From the NCBI RefSeq assembly GCF_006716565.1, contig NZ_VFPG01000001.1:992001-1056000 (forward strand): 64,000 bases of DNA, in the 5' to 3' direction. Both the position numbers and the translations under genes were made by a program. Numbering within the stretch: the stretch's first letter is position 1; the number at the start of each line of letters is the position of its first letter. Under the pieces are notes generated by a model. That model was not told the DNA's origin, did no database searches, and saw nothing but the letters and a program-made list of their open reading frames with translations. This document shows positions 47,762 to 55,924 of the stretch, in pieces. Origin of the DNA: Nocardia bhagyanarayanae (lineage in GTDB: Bacteria; Actinomycetota; Actinomycetes; Mycobacteriales; Mycobacteriaceae).

Positions 47762-48477
47762 AAGGTCATCCCCACTGCGGCGAGCGCCGATTCCAGGTCC
47801 CGCACATCGTCGCGGTCCCATTCCAGTTCCCAGCCCGCGGACTGGAAGATGCCCGCGAGTATCCCGCCGGTCAATCCCCAGACCAGCATGCCGTCGACTT
47901 GGAAGGCCGGGCTCTGGTAGCCGAGGCTGCCGCGGACGAGGAAGCGATTGGCCGGGTCGAGCATCTCGGAGAGCGGCACTCGCACCACCCGCTCGGTCTC
48001 GCTCTCGTTCACCACCCGCACCTCACCTGGCGTGTGCCAGTAGGCCACGACCGGTGTCACATCGAACCGCGACGGCGGCACGAAGACTTTCGGCAGCACC
48101 GCGAGCGGCTGGACGTGCTCGCGCAAAACGCCGGTCTCCTCGCACGCCTCGCGCAGCGCGGTATCGATCGGCCCCTCGTCCTCGGGATCGACCGCGCCGC
48201 CGGGGAAGGCGACCTGTCCCCGGTGCTGGCGCATGGTCGAGGCGCGCTGGGTCAGCAGCACGTCGGCGTCGGGGGGCAACCCGCCGGGAGCCGTCGGATC
48301 GTCCTCGGTCGAACCGCTGAACAGCACCAGCACGGCGGCCTGGCGCGGCTCGCCGGTGATCGTCATGGCTCGGCGCAGAGCGCGCGCGATCGTCAACGTG
48401 TCGCTCGCGTCGGCGTGCGCGGGCTCGACGGCCCGGCGCAGCCAATGCGGAACGTCGGTCGGCAGCGGAATCGTCAT
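47758..48477 (-). CDS. NUDIX hydrolase, CoA-pyrophosphatase type
   Basis: 239 residues from ATG 48477, after GGGGGAG. Nudix box GAVDPEDEGPIDTALREACEETGV (G-x5-E-x7-REAxEETG, first E shifted within the DEDEG run) is preceded by the coenzyme-A specificity motif LLTQRASTMRQHRGQVAFPGG. It would hydrolyse CoA or related nucleoside diphosphates. Second to last gene of the nth-tlpA-nudix-marP operon, coupled to marP. Confidence 0.9.
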   Translation of the reverse strand: MTIPLPTDVPHWLRRAVEPAHADASDTLTIARALRRAMTITGEPRQAAVLVLFSGSTEDDPTAPGGLPPDADVLLTQRASTMRQHRGQVAFPGGAVDPEDEGPIDTALREACEETGVLREHVQPLAVLPKVFVPPSRFDVTPVVAYWHTPGEVRVVNESETERVVRVPLSEMLDPANRFLVRGSLGYQSPAFQVDGMLVWGLTGGILAGIFQSAGWELEWDRDDVRDLESALAAVGMTL

Positions 48478-48610
48478 GCCGCTCCCCCGGTGAACCTGCG
48501 CACCACCACCTCCACAACCGTTCTGTCCGCCCGCAACAGACGCTGCGAGATGTCTTGCGGTGTAGACCTTCTCACGGCATCGCAAACATCGTGTCCGACC
48601 ACGCGCGCCG

Positions 48611-49294
48611 TCACGCTCGCACTCCGAGCGCCGTTGCCACCGTATCGGCAATGTCGTCGACGCCGGTAAACGTTCGCACGACAACCTGTGCAAGGGAACC
48701 ATCCGGGCGAACCAGCAGCGAAATCGGCAGCACGGCAGGGGCGCCGACGGCCGCGCGCACCTTCGCGTCGCCGTCGAGCACACCGGGCAGACGCACGTCC
48801 AATCCCGTGAGACGCAAAAGCGCCTTGGCCTCTTCGGGATCGCTGTGCACGGTGAGCACCGTCAGGGCGTCGCCCGCTCGCTCCGCGTACTGGCGCAGGT
48901 ACGGCAACTCCTCGGCGCACGGTCCGCACCAGTAGGCCCAGAGGTTGAGCAGCGCGGGTTTGCCCGCGAGCGCGGCGGCGAGGTCGACGGGCGCGCCGTC
49001 GGCCAGGCAGGTCAGGGTGATCCCGGCCAGCGGTCCCGCTCCCGTCGCGTCCGGCGCGGCCCGGGGACAGGGTGCGAGCGCGGCATCGGCGCGCAGTTGC
49101 GCGGGAACCTGCTGCGCGCCGGACGCGGGTCGCGAATCCGACGCGGTGTCCTCGCCACCGCCGCGCGGCCACAGCGCGATCACCGCGGCGACGACCACGA
49201 TCAAGCCGACCAGCGCCCAGCGCACCACGGAGGAAAATCTCGCCGTACCGGAATCCTTTTCCCGCGGCGTTTCGTCCGCGGCCCGCGATCTCAC
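48611..49294 (-). CDS. TlpA-like membrane-anchored thioredoxin-fold protein
   Basis: 227 residues; GTG 49294 overlaps the nth stop (GTGA). One N-terminal helix ([20 protein letters not shown]) anchors an extracellular domain; the redox motif is WCGPC in [19 protein letters not shown], followed by [26 protein letters not shown] and a cis-Pro region LPISLLV. Additional Cys pairs ([15 protein letters not shown]) are unusual and could be structural. Reduces or oxidises disulfides of exported proteins; partner unknown. A 133-bp gap without a gene separates it from the NUDIX gene. Confidence 0.88.
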   Translation of the reverse strand: MRSRAADETPREKDSGTARFSSVVRWALVGLIVVVAAVIALWPRGGGEDTASDSRPASGAQQVPAQLRADAALAPCPRAAPDATGAGPLAGITLTCLADGAPVDLAAALAGKPALLNLWAYWCGPCAEELPYLRQYAERAGDALTVLTVHSDPEEAKALLRLTGLDVRLPGVLDGDAKVRAAVGAPAVLPISLLVRPDGSLAQVVVRTFTGVDDIADTVATALGVRA

Positions 49295-50124
49295 AGGCCG
49301 ACCATCCCGAGCAGGTGTTCGCGCTCCGGACCCTTCACCAGCTTCGCCGCGAGCTCCGGCTCGGTCGGCCCGGCACCGAACGACGGGCAGTCGCCGGCGA
49401 GCACGCACGCGCCGCACGCCGGCTTCCTGGCATGGCACACCCGCCGACCGTGAAAGATCACGCGATGGGACAGCATCGTCCATTCCTTGCGCTCGACGAG
49501 TTCGCCGACGGCGTGTTCGACCTTGACCGGATCTTCCTCGGTGGTCCAGCCCCACCGGCGGACCAGCCTGCCGAAATGCGTGTCGACCGTGATGCCCGGC
49601 ACGTCGAAGGCGTTGCCGAGGATGACGTTGGCAGTCTTGCGGCCGATGCCGGGCAACTTCACCAGTTCGGCGAGGGTGTGAGGTAATTCACCATCGTACT
49701 GGGTCACCAGGGCTTGCCCGAGGCCGATCAGCGAGCTCGTCTTGTTCCGGTAGAACCCCGTCGGCCGGATGTATTCCTCCAGCTCCGCGCGGTTCGCCTC
49801 GGCGTAATCGCGCGCGCTGCGGTACTTGGCGAAGACGGCGGGAGTGGTGAGATTCACGCGCTCGTCGGTGCACTGCGCGGAAAGGATTGTCGCGACCGCC
49901 AATTCGAGCGGAGTGGTGAAATCCAGCTCACAGTGCGCGTCGGGAAAAGCGGCCGCGAGGGTGCGGTTCATCCGGCGCGCCCTCCGTACAAGCCCGAGCT
50001 TCGTTTCCGCCTGTCGCGCGCGAGATTTCCGTTTCGGAACGGCCACCCCCGCAGGTTGCGCATCGGTCGCCCCGGCGGCAGCCGACGACCCGTTCACATC
50101 GGTCACAGACGGGGAGGCACGCAC
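49291..50124 (-). CDS. nth: Endonuclease III
   Basis: 277 residues from GTG 50124 (after AAGGTGG); an extra ~40 N-terminal Ala/Lys-rich residues precede the core. Helix-hairpin-helix [17 protein letters not shown] carries the catalytic Lys, the catalytic Asp is in [16 protein letters not shown], and the 4Fe-4S cluster has C-X6-C-X2-C-X5-C ([17 protein letters not shown]). Removes oxidised pyrimidines and nicks abasic sites. Starts the operon that continues with tlpA, NUDIX and marP. Confidence 0.96.
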   Translation of the reverse strand: MRASPSVTDVNGSSAAAGATDAQPAGVAVPKRKSRARQAETKLGLVRRARRMNRTLAAAFPDAHCELDFTTPLELAVATILSAQCTDERVNLTTPAVFAKYRSARDYAEANRAELEEYIRPTGFYRNKTSSLIGLGQALVTQYDGELPHTLAELVKLPGIGRKTANVILGNAFDVPGITVDTHFGRLVRRWGWTTEEDPVKVEHAVGELVERKEWTMLSHRVIFHGRRVCHARKPACGACVLAGDCPSFGAGPTEPELAAKLVKGPEREHLLGMVGL

Positions 50125-50215
50125 GCGTCCACCTTACGGAACCGCTCCGACAAGTTGGCCGCTCAGATCTACTGCCGTGTTCCATCTGAGACCTTCAGCG
50201 TGTTTACTCCTCGAT

Positions 50216-50458
50216 ATGCAAGGACTCGCTGTGGTGCTCTTCCCAGTGGTGTTGATGCTGTTCGCACTGCTGATGGAGCGGGTCGAGAATCGGCTCCGCA
50301 AACTTCTCGAACCCGACCCCGAGGTTCAGCAGTACCTGGACAGGGCAAGCAACGCCGAGGTCAAGGAGTTGACGAAGGCCGGACTGCCCGCAGCGGTGGC
50401 CCGGATGCGCAAGCGCCGTTCCCGTAACGACGACCTGGACGTCGCTCGGGCGAGCTGA
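50216..50458 (+). CDS. Small single-pass membrane protein (Rv3675-like)
   Basis: 80 residues from ATG 50216. One membrane helix (LAVVLFPVVLMLFALLMERVENRL) followed by a charged tail, KLLEPDPEVQQYLDRASNAEVKELTKAGLP, ending RMRKRRSRNDDLD. No enzyme motif. Conserved between nth and crp/glxR in relatives. No ribosome site is visible, so the exact start is uncertain. Confidence 0.65.
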   Translation: MQGLAVVLFPVVLMLFALLMERVENRLRKLLEPDPEVQQYLDRASNAEVKELTKAGLPAAVARMRKRRSRNDDLDVARAS

Positions 50459-50493
50459 ATCCACTACCTGGACACCACGCAATCCACTCGTTA

Positions 50494-50509
50494 CGTGGTG
50501 TCTGTCACT
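50494..50509. promoter_or_regulatory. Partial CRP/GlxR-type site upstream of its own gene
   Basis: CGTGG-TGTCTG-TCACT keeps the GTG-N8-CAC core of the TGTGA-N6-TCACA consensus but not its outer bases. It lies 86 bp upstream of the glxR start, so autoregulation is possible. Confidence 0.3.
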
Positions 50510-50594
50510 ACGCCGCCACAATGCCGCGTAGACTGCGCTGTTGGCCGATTCGCTTCGGTCCAGCCCAGAGCCATTTCCCATAAGGAGCACATTC

Positions 50595-51269
50595 GTGGAC
50601 GAGGCCCTCGCCAGAGCAGGCATCTTCCAAGGCGTAGAGCCCACCGCGGTGGCGGCACTCGCCAAACAACTGCAGCCGGTGGATTTCCCGCGCGGCCATG
50701 TCATTTTCAACGAGGGCGAACCCGGCGATCGGCTCTACATCATCACCTCGGGCAAGGTGAAGATCGGCCGACGTTCCCCGGACGGCCGGGAGAACCTGCT
50801 CACCATCATGGGCCCGTCGGACATGTTCGGCGAGCTGTCGATCTTCGACCCCGGCCCGCGCACCTCGACCGCCACCACGGTCACCGAGGTCCGCGCCGTC
50901 ACGATGGATCGCGACGCCCTCAAGTCCTGGATCGACCAGCGGCCCGAGATCGCCGAGCAGCTGCTCCGCGTGCTCGCCCGCCGTCTGCGGCGCACCAACA
51001 ACAACCTCGCCGACCTGATCTTCACCGACGTCCCCGGTCGCGTCGCCAAGGCTCTGCTGCAGCTCGCGCAGCGGTTCGGCACGCAGGAGGCCGGCGCCCT
51101 CCGGGTCACCCACGACCTCACCCAGGAGGAGATCGCCCAGCTCGTCGGCGCGTCTCGCGAGACCGTCAACAAGGCGCTCGCCGACTTCGCGCACCGCGGC
51201 TGGCTGCGGCTGGAGGGCAAGAGCGTGCTCATCTCCGACTCCGAGCGGCTCGCGCGGCGCGCTCGCTGA
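50595..51269 (+). CDS. glxR: CRP/FNR family regulator (Crp/GlxR)
   Basis: 224 residues, exactly the length of M. tuberculosis CRP (Rv3676). GTG 50595 follows AAGGAG. The cAMP-binding jelly roll includes [20 protein letters not shown] (residues contacting the cyclic nucleotide), the dimer helix [20 protein letters not shown] and the recognition helix [23 protein letters not shown] global regulator of carbon and respiratory genes. It is convergent with the MBL gene across a 14-bp hairpin. Confidence 0.95.
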   Translation: MDEALARAGIFQGVEPTAVAALAKQLQPVDFPRGHVIFNEGEPGDRLYIITSGKVKIGRRSPDGRENLLTIMGPSDMFGELSIFDPGPRTSTATTVTEVRAVTMDRDALKSWIDQRPEIAEQLLRVLARRLRRTNNNLADLIFTDVPGRVAKALLQLAQRFGTQEAGALRVTHDLTQEEIAQLVGASRETVNKALADFAHRGWLRLEGKSVLISDSERLARRAR

Positions 51270-51286
51270 CCCGCTTCCGACACGGC

Positions 51287-51329
51287 ACGGCCCGCCGGAT
51301 TCAGCGCTCCACTGGATCCGGCGGGCCGT
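51287..51329. terminator. Bidirectional terminator glxR / MBL gene
   Basis: ACGGCCCGCCGGAT (51287-51300) pairs perfectly with 51316-51329; loop 15 nt with an inner CAG/CTG pair. Sits in the 75-bp convergent gap. Confidence 0.8.
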
Positions 51330-51344
51330 CGCGTTTCGGGTGAG

Positions 51345-52136
51345 CTACCGCTCGGCGCGCAGATACTCCAGTTGCGCCTGCACCGAGCTGCGGGCGGCCG
51401 GCCAGAGCCGCTTGTCCACGTCCGCGTACACCTTGCGCACCACCGCCATGGCGCCCGCGTCCGGACCGAGCTCGGCGAGCGCGGCGCGCACCTGGTCGAG
51501 CCGCTCCCTGCGGTGCTGGATGTAGTACCGGGCGACCGGTTCCAGATCCGGGTGGTCCGGACCGTGTGCGGGCAGCAGCGCCTTGCCCGCACCCGCCTCG
51601 ATGAGCCGGTCCAGCGAACCGAGGTAATCGGCGAGGGTGCCGTCGGTGGAGTCCAGCACGGTGGTGCCGCTGCCGAGGATGGTGTCGCCGGTGAGCACCG
51701 CGTCGTCGAGCACGAAGCTCAGCGAGTCGGCGGTGTGCCCAGGTGTGGCCAGCACACCGATCCGTAGCCCGGCGGCCTCGATCACCTCGCCGTCTGCCAG
51801 CGGCGCGTCCGCGCCGCGCAGGAATTCGGGATCCTTCGCGCGCACCGGCGTGCCGGTCAGCTTCACCAGTCGCTCGATGCCGCCGGTGTGATCGTGGTGG
51901 CGGTGCGTGATCAGGGTCAGCGCGATCTTGCCGTCGGTGACACTGGCGATGGCCTCGCTGTGTTTCTTGTCCTTCGGCCCCGGGTCGACCACGACGTACT
52001 CCGACGCATCCGGCGCGCGCAGGATCCAGGTGTTGGTGCCGTCCAGGGTCATCTGGCCGGGATTGTCCGCGAGCAGCACCGCCGCCGTCGGCGTCACCTG
52101 GCGCAATTGCCCGTACGCGGGATGAGAAGGCGTCAT
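51345..52136 (-). CDS. MBL-fold metallohydrolase
   Basis: 263 residues; ATG 52136 follows GAGGT. Metal-binding motif HRHHDHTGG with a further His in LATPGHTADSLSF and Asp in LTGDTILGSGTTVLD, then a C-terminal His in LLPAHGPDH. It resembles the glyoxalase II/LACTB2-like subgroup (Rv3677c homologue), which carries an added C-terminal helical DNA/RNA-binding-like segment (YYIQHRRERLDQVRAALAE). Substrate unknown; thiol-ester or nuclease activity are both possible. Confidence 0.88.
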   Translation of the reverse strand: MTPSHPAYGQLRQVTPTAAVLLADNPGQMTLDGTNTWILRAPDASEYVVVDPGPKDKKHSEAIASVTDGKIALTLITHRHHDHTGGIERLVKLTGTPVRAKDPEFLRGADAPLADGEVIEAAGLRIGVLATPGHTADSLSFVLDDAVLTGDTILGSGTTVLDSTDGTLADYLGSLDRLIEAGAGKALLPAHGPDHPDLEPVARYYIQHRRERLDQVRAALAELGPDAGAMAVVRKVYADVDKRLWPAARSSVQAQLEYLRAER

Positions 52137-52176
52137 CGCATTACCTCGGTCTCGGAATCGTTGTCCGACAACCTGT

Positions 52177-52650
52177 CTAACGCACCTCGGCGATCAGTTC
52201 GACCTCGACCGGGGTGTTCTTCGGAAGTTCGGAGACGCCGACGGCCGAACGCGCGTGCACGCCCGCGTCGCCGAAGACCTCACCGAGGAACTCCGAGGCG
52301 CCGTTGATCACCAGCGGCTGATCGGTGAATCCCGGCGCGGACGCGACGAAACCGACCACCTTGACGATCCGCACGACCTCGTCCAGCCCGACCAGGTCGT
52401 GCACCGCGGCCAGCGCGTTGAGCGCGCACAGCCGCGCCGCCTCGGCCGCCGCCTCCAGCGAGACCTCGGCGCCGACCTTGCCGGTCGCCGACAGCTCGCC
52501 GTTCACGAAAGGCAGCTGGCCGGAGGTGTAGACGAGCGAACCGCTGCGCACCGCCGGGATGTACGCCGCGACCGGCGCGGCCACGGCGGGCACGGCCAGC
52601 CCGAGCCGCTCCAGGTTCTTCCGCCACGGGGTGGCCGCGTCGACAGCCAC
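52177..52650 (-). CDS. RidA family protein
   Basis: 157 residues. YjgF/YER057c/UK114-type fold: SGSLVYTSGQLPFVNGEL, AAEAARLCALNALAAVHDLVGLDEVVRIVKVVGFV and a C-terminal RSAVGVSELPKNTPVEVELIAEVR with the conserved Arg and Glu of the active-site cleft. RidA proteins remove reactive enamines and imines such as 2-aminoacrylate. Starts GTG 52650, 3 bp after the DUF4177 gene. Matches Rv3678c. Confidence 0.9.
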   Translation of the reverse strand: MAVDAATPWRKNLERLGLAVPAVAAPVAAYIPAVRSGSLVYTSGQLPFVNGELSATGKVGAEVSLEAAAEAARLCALNALAAVHDLVGLDEVVRIVKVVGFVASAPGFTDQPLVINGASEFLGEVFGDAGVHARSAVGVSELPKNTPVEVELIAEVR

Positions 52651-52653
52651 GGC

Positions 52654-52818
52654 CTACTGCCTCGGACGCTTCAGGTACGCAACATGCTGCTCGCCGGTCG
52701 GGCCGGGCAGCACCGTCACCAGCTCCCAGCCGTCGGCGCCCCACTGATCGAGAATTTGCTTGGTCGCGTGCGTAAGCAGCGGAACGGTCGCGTACTCCCA
52801 CAGGGTCACATCACTCAT
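52654..52818 (-). CDS. Small DUF4177-like protein (54 aa)
   Basis: 54 residues, MSDVTLWEYATVPLLTHATK and then QILDQWGADGWELVTVLPGP, ending AYLKRPRQ. The WEYATVPL ... LDQWGADGWELVTV pattern fits DUF4177, a tiny alpha/beta fold of unknown role. It is the first gene of the pair with ridA, and TAAACT six nt upstream of the ATG indicates a leaderless start. Short but well conserved in relatives (Rv3678A position). Confidence 0.75.
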   Translation of the reverse strand: MSDVTLWEYATVPLLTHATKQILDQWGADGWELVTVLPGPTGEQHVAYLKRPRQ

Positions 52819-52999
52819 GCGGTGAGTTTATGGGCGAGCCCGCGGCGCCGCGCGTTCCGGGCTCGCTTGTCGCGATATGCCTCGACGGCCGGCGGGATGA
52901 TAGCGGCCGGAGGGACTGTCTGGTACAGAAGGTGCCGAAAACGGCAGTGTGACCGTATCCCTAGGGCGTGATCGCATAACGGGTTATAGGCTCGCGAAC

Positions 53000-54037
53000 G
53001 TGGGAGTACCAACAGCAGTGCCTATTTCGGCGGAGCCGGGGCTGGAAACGGGTTGGCCGAAGCGCGCGGAAAAGGCCCGCTTGCACTACGTCTCCGGCAA
53101 AGGGGGAACGGGCAAGTCGACGGTCGCCGCCGCGCTCGCGCTGGCACTGGCCGCGGGCGGACGCCGGGTGCTGCTGGTCGAAGTCGAGAGCAGACAGTCG
53201 ATCGCGCAGCTGTTCGACCTGCCGCCGCTGCCACCGACCGAGACGAGAATCGCCACCGCGGACGGCGGCGGCGAGGTGGTCGCGCTGGCGCTCGACATCG
53301 AGCACGCCTTTCTGGAATACCTCGACATGTTCTACAACCTGGGCTTCGCGGGACGGGCGATGCGCAGGATGGGCGCCGTCGAGTTCGTCACCACGATCGC
53401 GCCCGGTCTGCGCGACGTCATCTTGACCGGCAAGATCAAGGAGTGCGCGGTCCGCGTGGACAGCACGGGTAAGCGGGTCTACGACGAAATCGTCGTCGAC
53501 GCACCGCCTACCGGCCGGATCGCCAGCTTCCTCGACGTCACCACCGCGATGGTCGAGATCGCCAAGGGCGGGCCGATCGCCTCGCAGGCCGAGGGCGTTT
53601 CCCGGCTGCTGCATTCGGATCAGACGATGATCCACCTGGTCACGCTGCTCGAGGCGCTGCCGGTGCAGGAGACCGCCGACGCCGTCGCCGAACTCACCGC
53701 CAACAACCTGCGCATCGGCACGGTGATCGTGAACCGCGCCGGCGAGAGCTTCCTGCCCACCGACGTGCGCAACCGCGCCGCCGAGGGCGACATCGACCGG
53801 GCCGCCATCCGCGCCGGACTCGAGCGAGCCGGAATCGCCTTGCCGGAGGACAGTTTCGAAGGCCTGATCACCGAGACCTTCGAGCACTCGGCCCGGTTGC
53901 AGGCCCAGGACGCCAGCGCGGCCGAACTGAACAAGGTCGACGTGTCGCAGCTGCACCTGCCCGCGTTGGCCGACGGCATGGACCTCGGCGGACTGTACGA
54001 GCTAGCCGAACATCTGAGCGCGCAGGGAGTGCGATGA
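53000..54037 (+). CDS. bagA: ArsA/Get3-like ATPase A (Rv3679, BagA)
   Basis: 345 residues from GTG 53000, with TAGGCT exactly 7 nt upstream (leaderless). Deviant P-loop [21 protein letters not shown], switch I/II-type [16 protein letters not shown], and [30 protein letters not shown]. It belongs to the anion-pump/guided-entry (Get3) ATPase family without an ArsB partner. In M. tuberculosis the pair BagA/BagB protects against glycerol- and nitric-oxide-related stress. Its stop overlaps bagB (ATGA). Confidence 0.88.
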   Translation: MGVPTAVPISAEPGLETGWPKRAEKARLHYVSGKGGTGKSTVAAALALALAAGGRRVLLVEVESRQSIAQLFDLPPLPPTETRIATADGGGEVVALALDIEHAFLEYLDMFYNLGFAGRAMRRMGAVEFVTTIAPGLRDVILTGKIKECAVRVDSTGKRVYDEIVVDAPPTGRIASFLDVTTAMVEIAKGGPIASQAEGVSRLLHSDQTMIHLVTLLEALPVQETADAVAELTANNLRIGTVIVNRAGESFLPTDVRNRAAEGDIDRAAIRAGLERAGIALPEDSFEGLITETFEHSARLQAQDASAAELNKVDVSQLHLPALADGMDLGGLYELAEHLSAQGVR

Positions 54038-55146
54038 CGACGCTGGATATCTCGAAGATCATCGCCGATCCCACCGCGCGGGTCGTGGTGTGCTGCGGCT
54101 CCGGCGGCGTCGGCAAGACCACCACCGCCGCCGCGATCGCGCTGCGCGCCGCCGAGTTGGGCCGCAAGGTCGTCGTGCTGACGATCGACCCGGCGCGCCG
54201 ACTGGCCCAGTCACTCGGCGTCGCCGACCTGGACAACACCCCGCAACGGGTGGCGCTCGGCCCGGAGGCCAAGGGCGAGCTGTACGCGATGATGCTGAAC
54301 ATGCGTCGCACGTTCGACGACATGGTGCTCGAGCACACCACACCGGAGAAGGCCGAGCAGATCTTCGCCAACCCGATCTATCAGACCCTCGCGTCGTCCT
54401 TCGGCGGCACGCAGGAATACATGGCCATGGAGAAACTCGGGCAACTCGCCAACAAGCGGGAATGGGACCTGATCGTGGTCGACACCCCGCCGTCGCGCAA
54501 CGCACTCGACTTCCTCGACGCGCCCAAGCGCCTCGGTAACTTCCTGAACGGCAAGATGATCCGGCTCATCATGGCGCCGGGACGCGGCGTCGGCCGGTTC
54601 GTCACGGGCGCGATGAGCCTGGCCATGCGCGGCGTGTCCACCGTGGTCGGCGGGCAACTGCTCAAGGACGCGTCGGTCTTCCTGCAGTCGCTGGAATCGC
54701 TGTTCGGCGGTTTCCAGGACCGCGCCGACCGTACCTACGCGTTGCTTTCCAAGCCGGGCACGCACTTCCTGGTGGTGGCCGCCGCGGAACCGGACGCGTT
54801 GCGGGAGGCGTCGTTCTTCGTCGACCGGCTCTCCACCGAGCAGATGCCGCTCGCGGGATTGGTACTCAACAGGACGCATCCGGCGCTGAGCGATCTGCCC
54901 GCCGATCACGCGCTCACCGCCGCCGACCAACTGGCCGAATCCGATCCGCTCACCAGCTCGGTGCTGCGCATCCACGCCGAACGGGTCGCCACGGCCAAGC
55001 GCGAACAGCACCTGCTGCACCGATTCACCGGTGCGCATCCGCGAGTGCCGATGGTCCCGGTGACCGCGCTGCCGTTCGAGGTCTCCGATCTCGAGGCACT
55101 GCGCGCGGTAGGCGACCAGCTGACCGGAGCCCTCGCCTCCGCTTAA
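54034..55146 (+). CDS. bagB: ArsA/Get3-like ATPase B (Rv3680, BagB)
   Basis: 370 residues. P-loop [20 protein letters not shown], then [40 protein letters not shown] and [13 protein letters not shown]. The signature Lys and Asp of the Get3/ArsA fold are intact. It is translationally coupled to bagA and likely works as a heteromer with it. A Cys pair (CCGS) precedes the P-loop. The transcript ends at a strong bidirectional hairpin shared with whiB4. Confidence 0.9.
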   Translation: MTTLDISKIIADPTARVVVCCGSGGVGKTTTAAAIALRAAELGRKVVVLTIDPARRLAQSLGVADLDNTPQRVALGPEAKGELYAMMLNMRRTFDDMVLEHTTPEKAEQIFANPIYQTLASSFGGTQEYMAMEKLGQLANKREWDLIVVDTPPSRNALDFLDAPKRLGNFLNGKMIRLIMAPGRGVGRFVTGAMSLAMRGVSTVVGGQLLKDASVFLQSLESLFGGFQDRADRTYALLSKPGTHFLVVAAAEPDALREASFFVDRLSTEQMPLAGLVLNRTHPALSDLPADHALTAADQLAESDPLTSSVLRIHAERVATAKREQHLLHRFTGAHPRVPMVPVTALPFEVSDLEALRAVGDQLTGALASA

Positions 55147-55188
55147 CAAAACGTTCGGTATTGACGCGGAATCGCTATAGGCGCAAAC

Positions 55189-55220
55189 GAAACCGAGCCC
55201 GCAATCGCGGGCTCGGTTTC
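55189..55220. terminator. Bidirectional terminator bagB / whiB4
   Basis: GAAACCGAGCCCGC at 55189-55202 pairs perfectly with 55207-55220 around a 4-nt loop; the plus-strand side is followed by a T-rich tract, a textbook intrinsic terminator. Confidence 0.92.
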
Positions 55221-55232
55221 TCGTTCTTTCGA

Positions 55233-55556
55233 CTACATCGCCACTTGGTGCTGGCGCTGGGCCTGGAAGAAATCGGCCCAAGAGGTCACCTCGGGATGCT
55301 GTTTCAGCAGCGCCCTTCGCTGCCTTTCGGTCATCCCACCCCACACGCCGAACTCGACGCGATTGTCGAGAGCATCGGCTCCACATTGCATCAGCACCGG
55401 ACAGTGCCTGCAGATCGTCGCCGCTTTGCGCTGCGCCGCGCCGCGGACGAACAACTGATCGGGATCCACTTCCTTGCATCGGGCCTGGGATACCCAGGCG
55501 ATTCGCGCTTCGGCCTGCTCTACGTCCAATCGAGCGATGGGGGTTGTCATATGCAT
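55233..55556 (-). CDS. whiB4: WhiB-family iron-sulfur regulator (WhiB4)
   Basis: 107 residues if started at ATG 55556 (ATG 55550 also possible). The four cluster ligands are one Cys in VSQARCKEVDPDQLF, then CRHC and the Cys of VLMQC (C-X2-C-X5-C). The G[VI]WGG turn is in EFGVWGGMTERQRRALLK, followed by a basic stretch that contacts DNA. A redox-responsive 4Fe-4S transcription factor. Its divergent neighbour is ponA2, with repeats between. Confidence 0.9.
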   Translation of the reverse strand: MHMTTPIARLDVEQAEARIAWVSQARCKEVDPDQLFVRGAAQRKAATICRHCPVLMQCGADALDNRVEFGVWGGMTERQRRALLKQHPEVTSWADFFQAQRQHQVAM

Positions 55557-55795
55557 TTGGTGTGCCCCTTTGCAGTCCGAACACCGGGTCAACGGCGCTC
55601 CAGAATCGCGTGCCAGATCGCAGCAACCCGAACCCCGCTGCGCTCTGAACCACATTCCACTTTGAGTGTTAGCTCCATCACACTGGGTTCTCAATCTAGG
55701 TAAAGGTATGGCCCGAGCGCAAGACCGTCTCGAGATTTTTTGGTACGCCCGTCCATGCAAACGTGATAAGGAACCGGTCGGTCGGGCCGATTCGC

Positions 55796-55840
55796 GACAC
55801 GCCAGTGTCCGACACGCCGGACACGCCTGCGCGACACGCC
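55796..55840. repeat. Four GACACGCC direct repeats in the whiB4/ponA2 promoter region
   Basis: GACACGCC occurs at 55796, 55811, 55820 and 55833. The first copies also sit in palindromic contexts (GTGTC-C-GACAC, and GTGTCC-N8-GGACAC). This looks like a cluster of regulator sites. Confidence 0.5.
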
Positions 55841-55924
55841 CAATAGGCCTGGACTAACGCCGGATCTCGTCTTCGGACAAGCACACCCGAGAGGGCGAGA
55901 AGCGCAACCCGTACCCTTGGGAAC

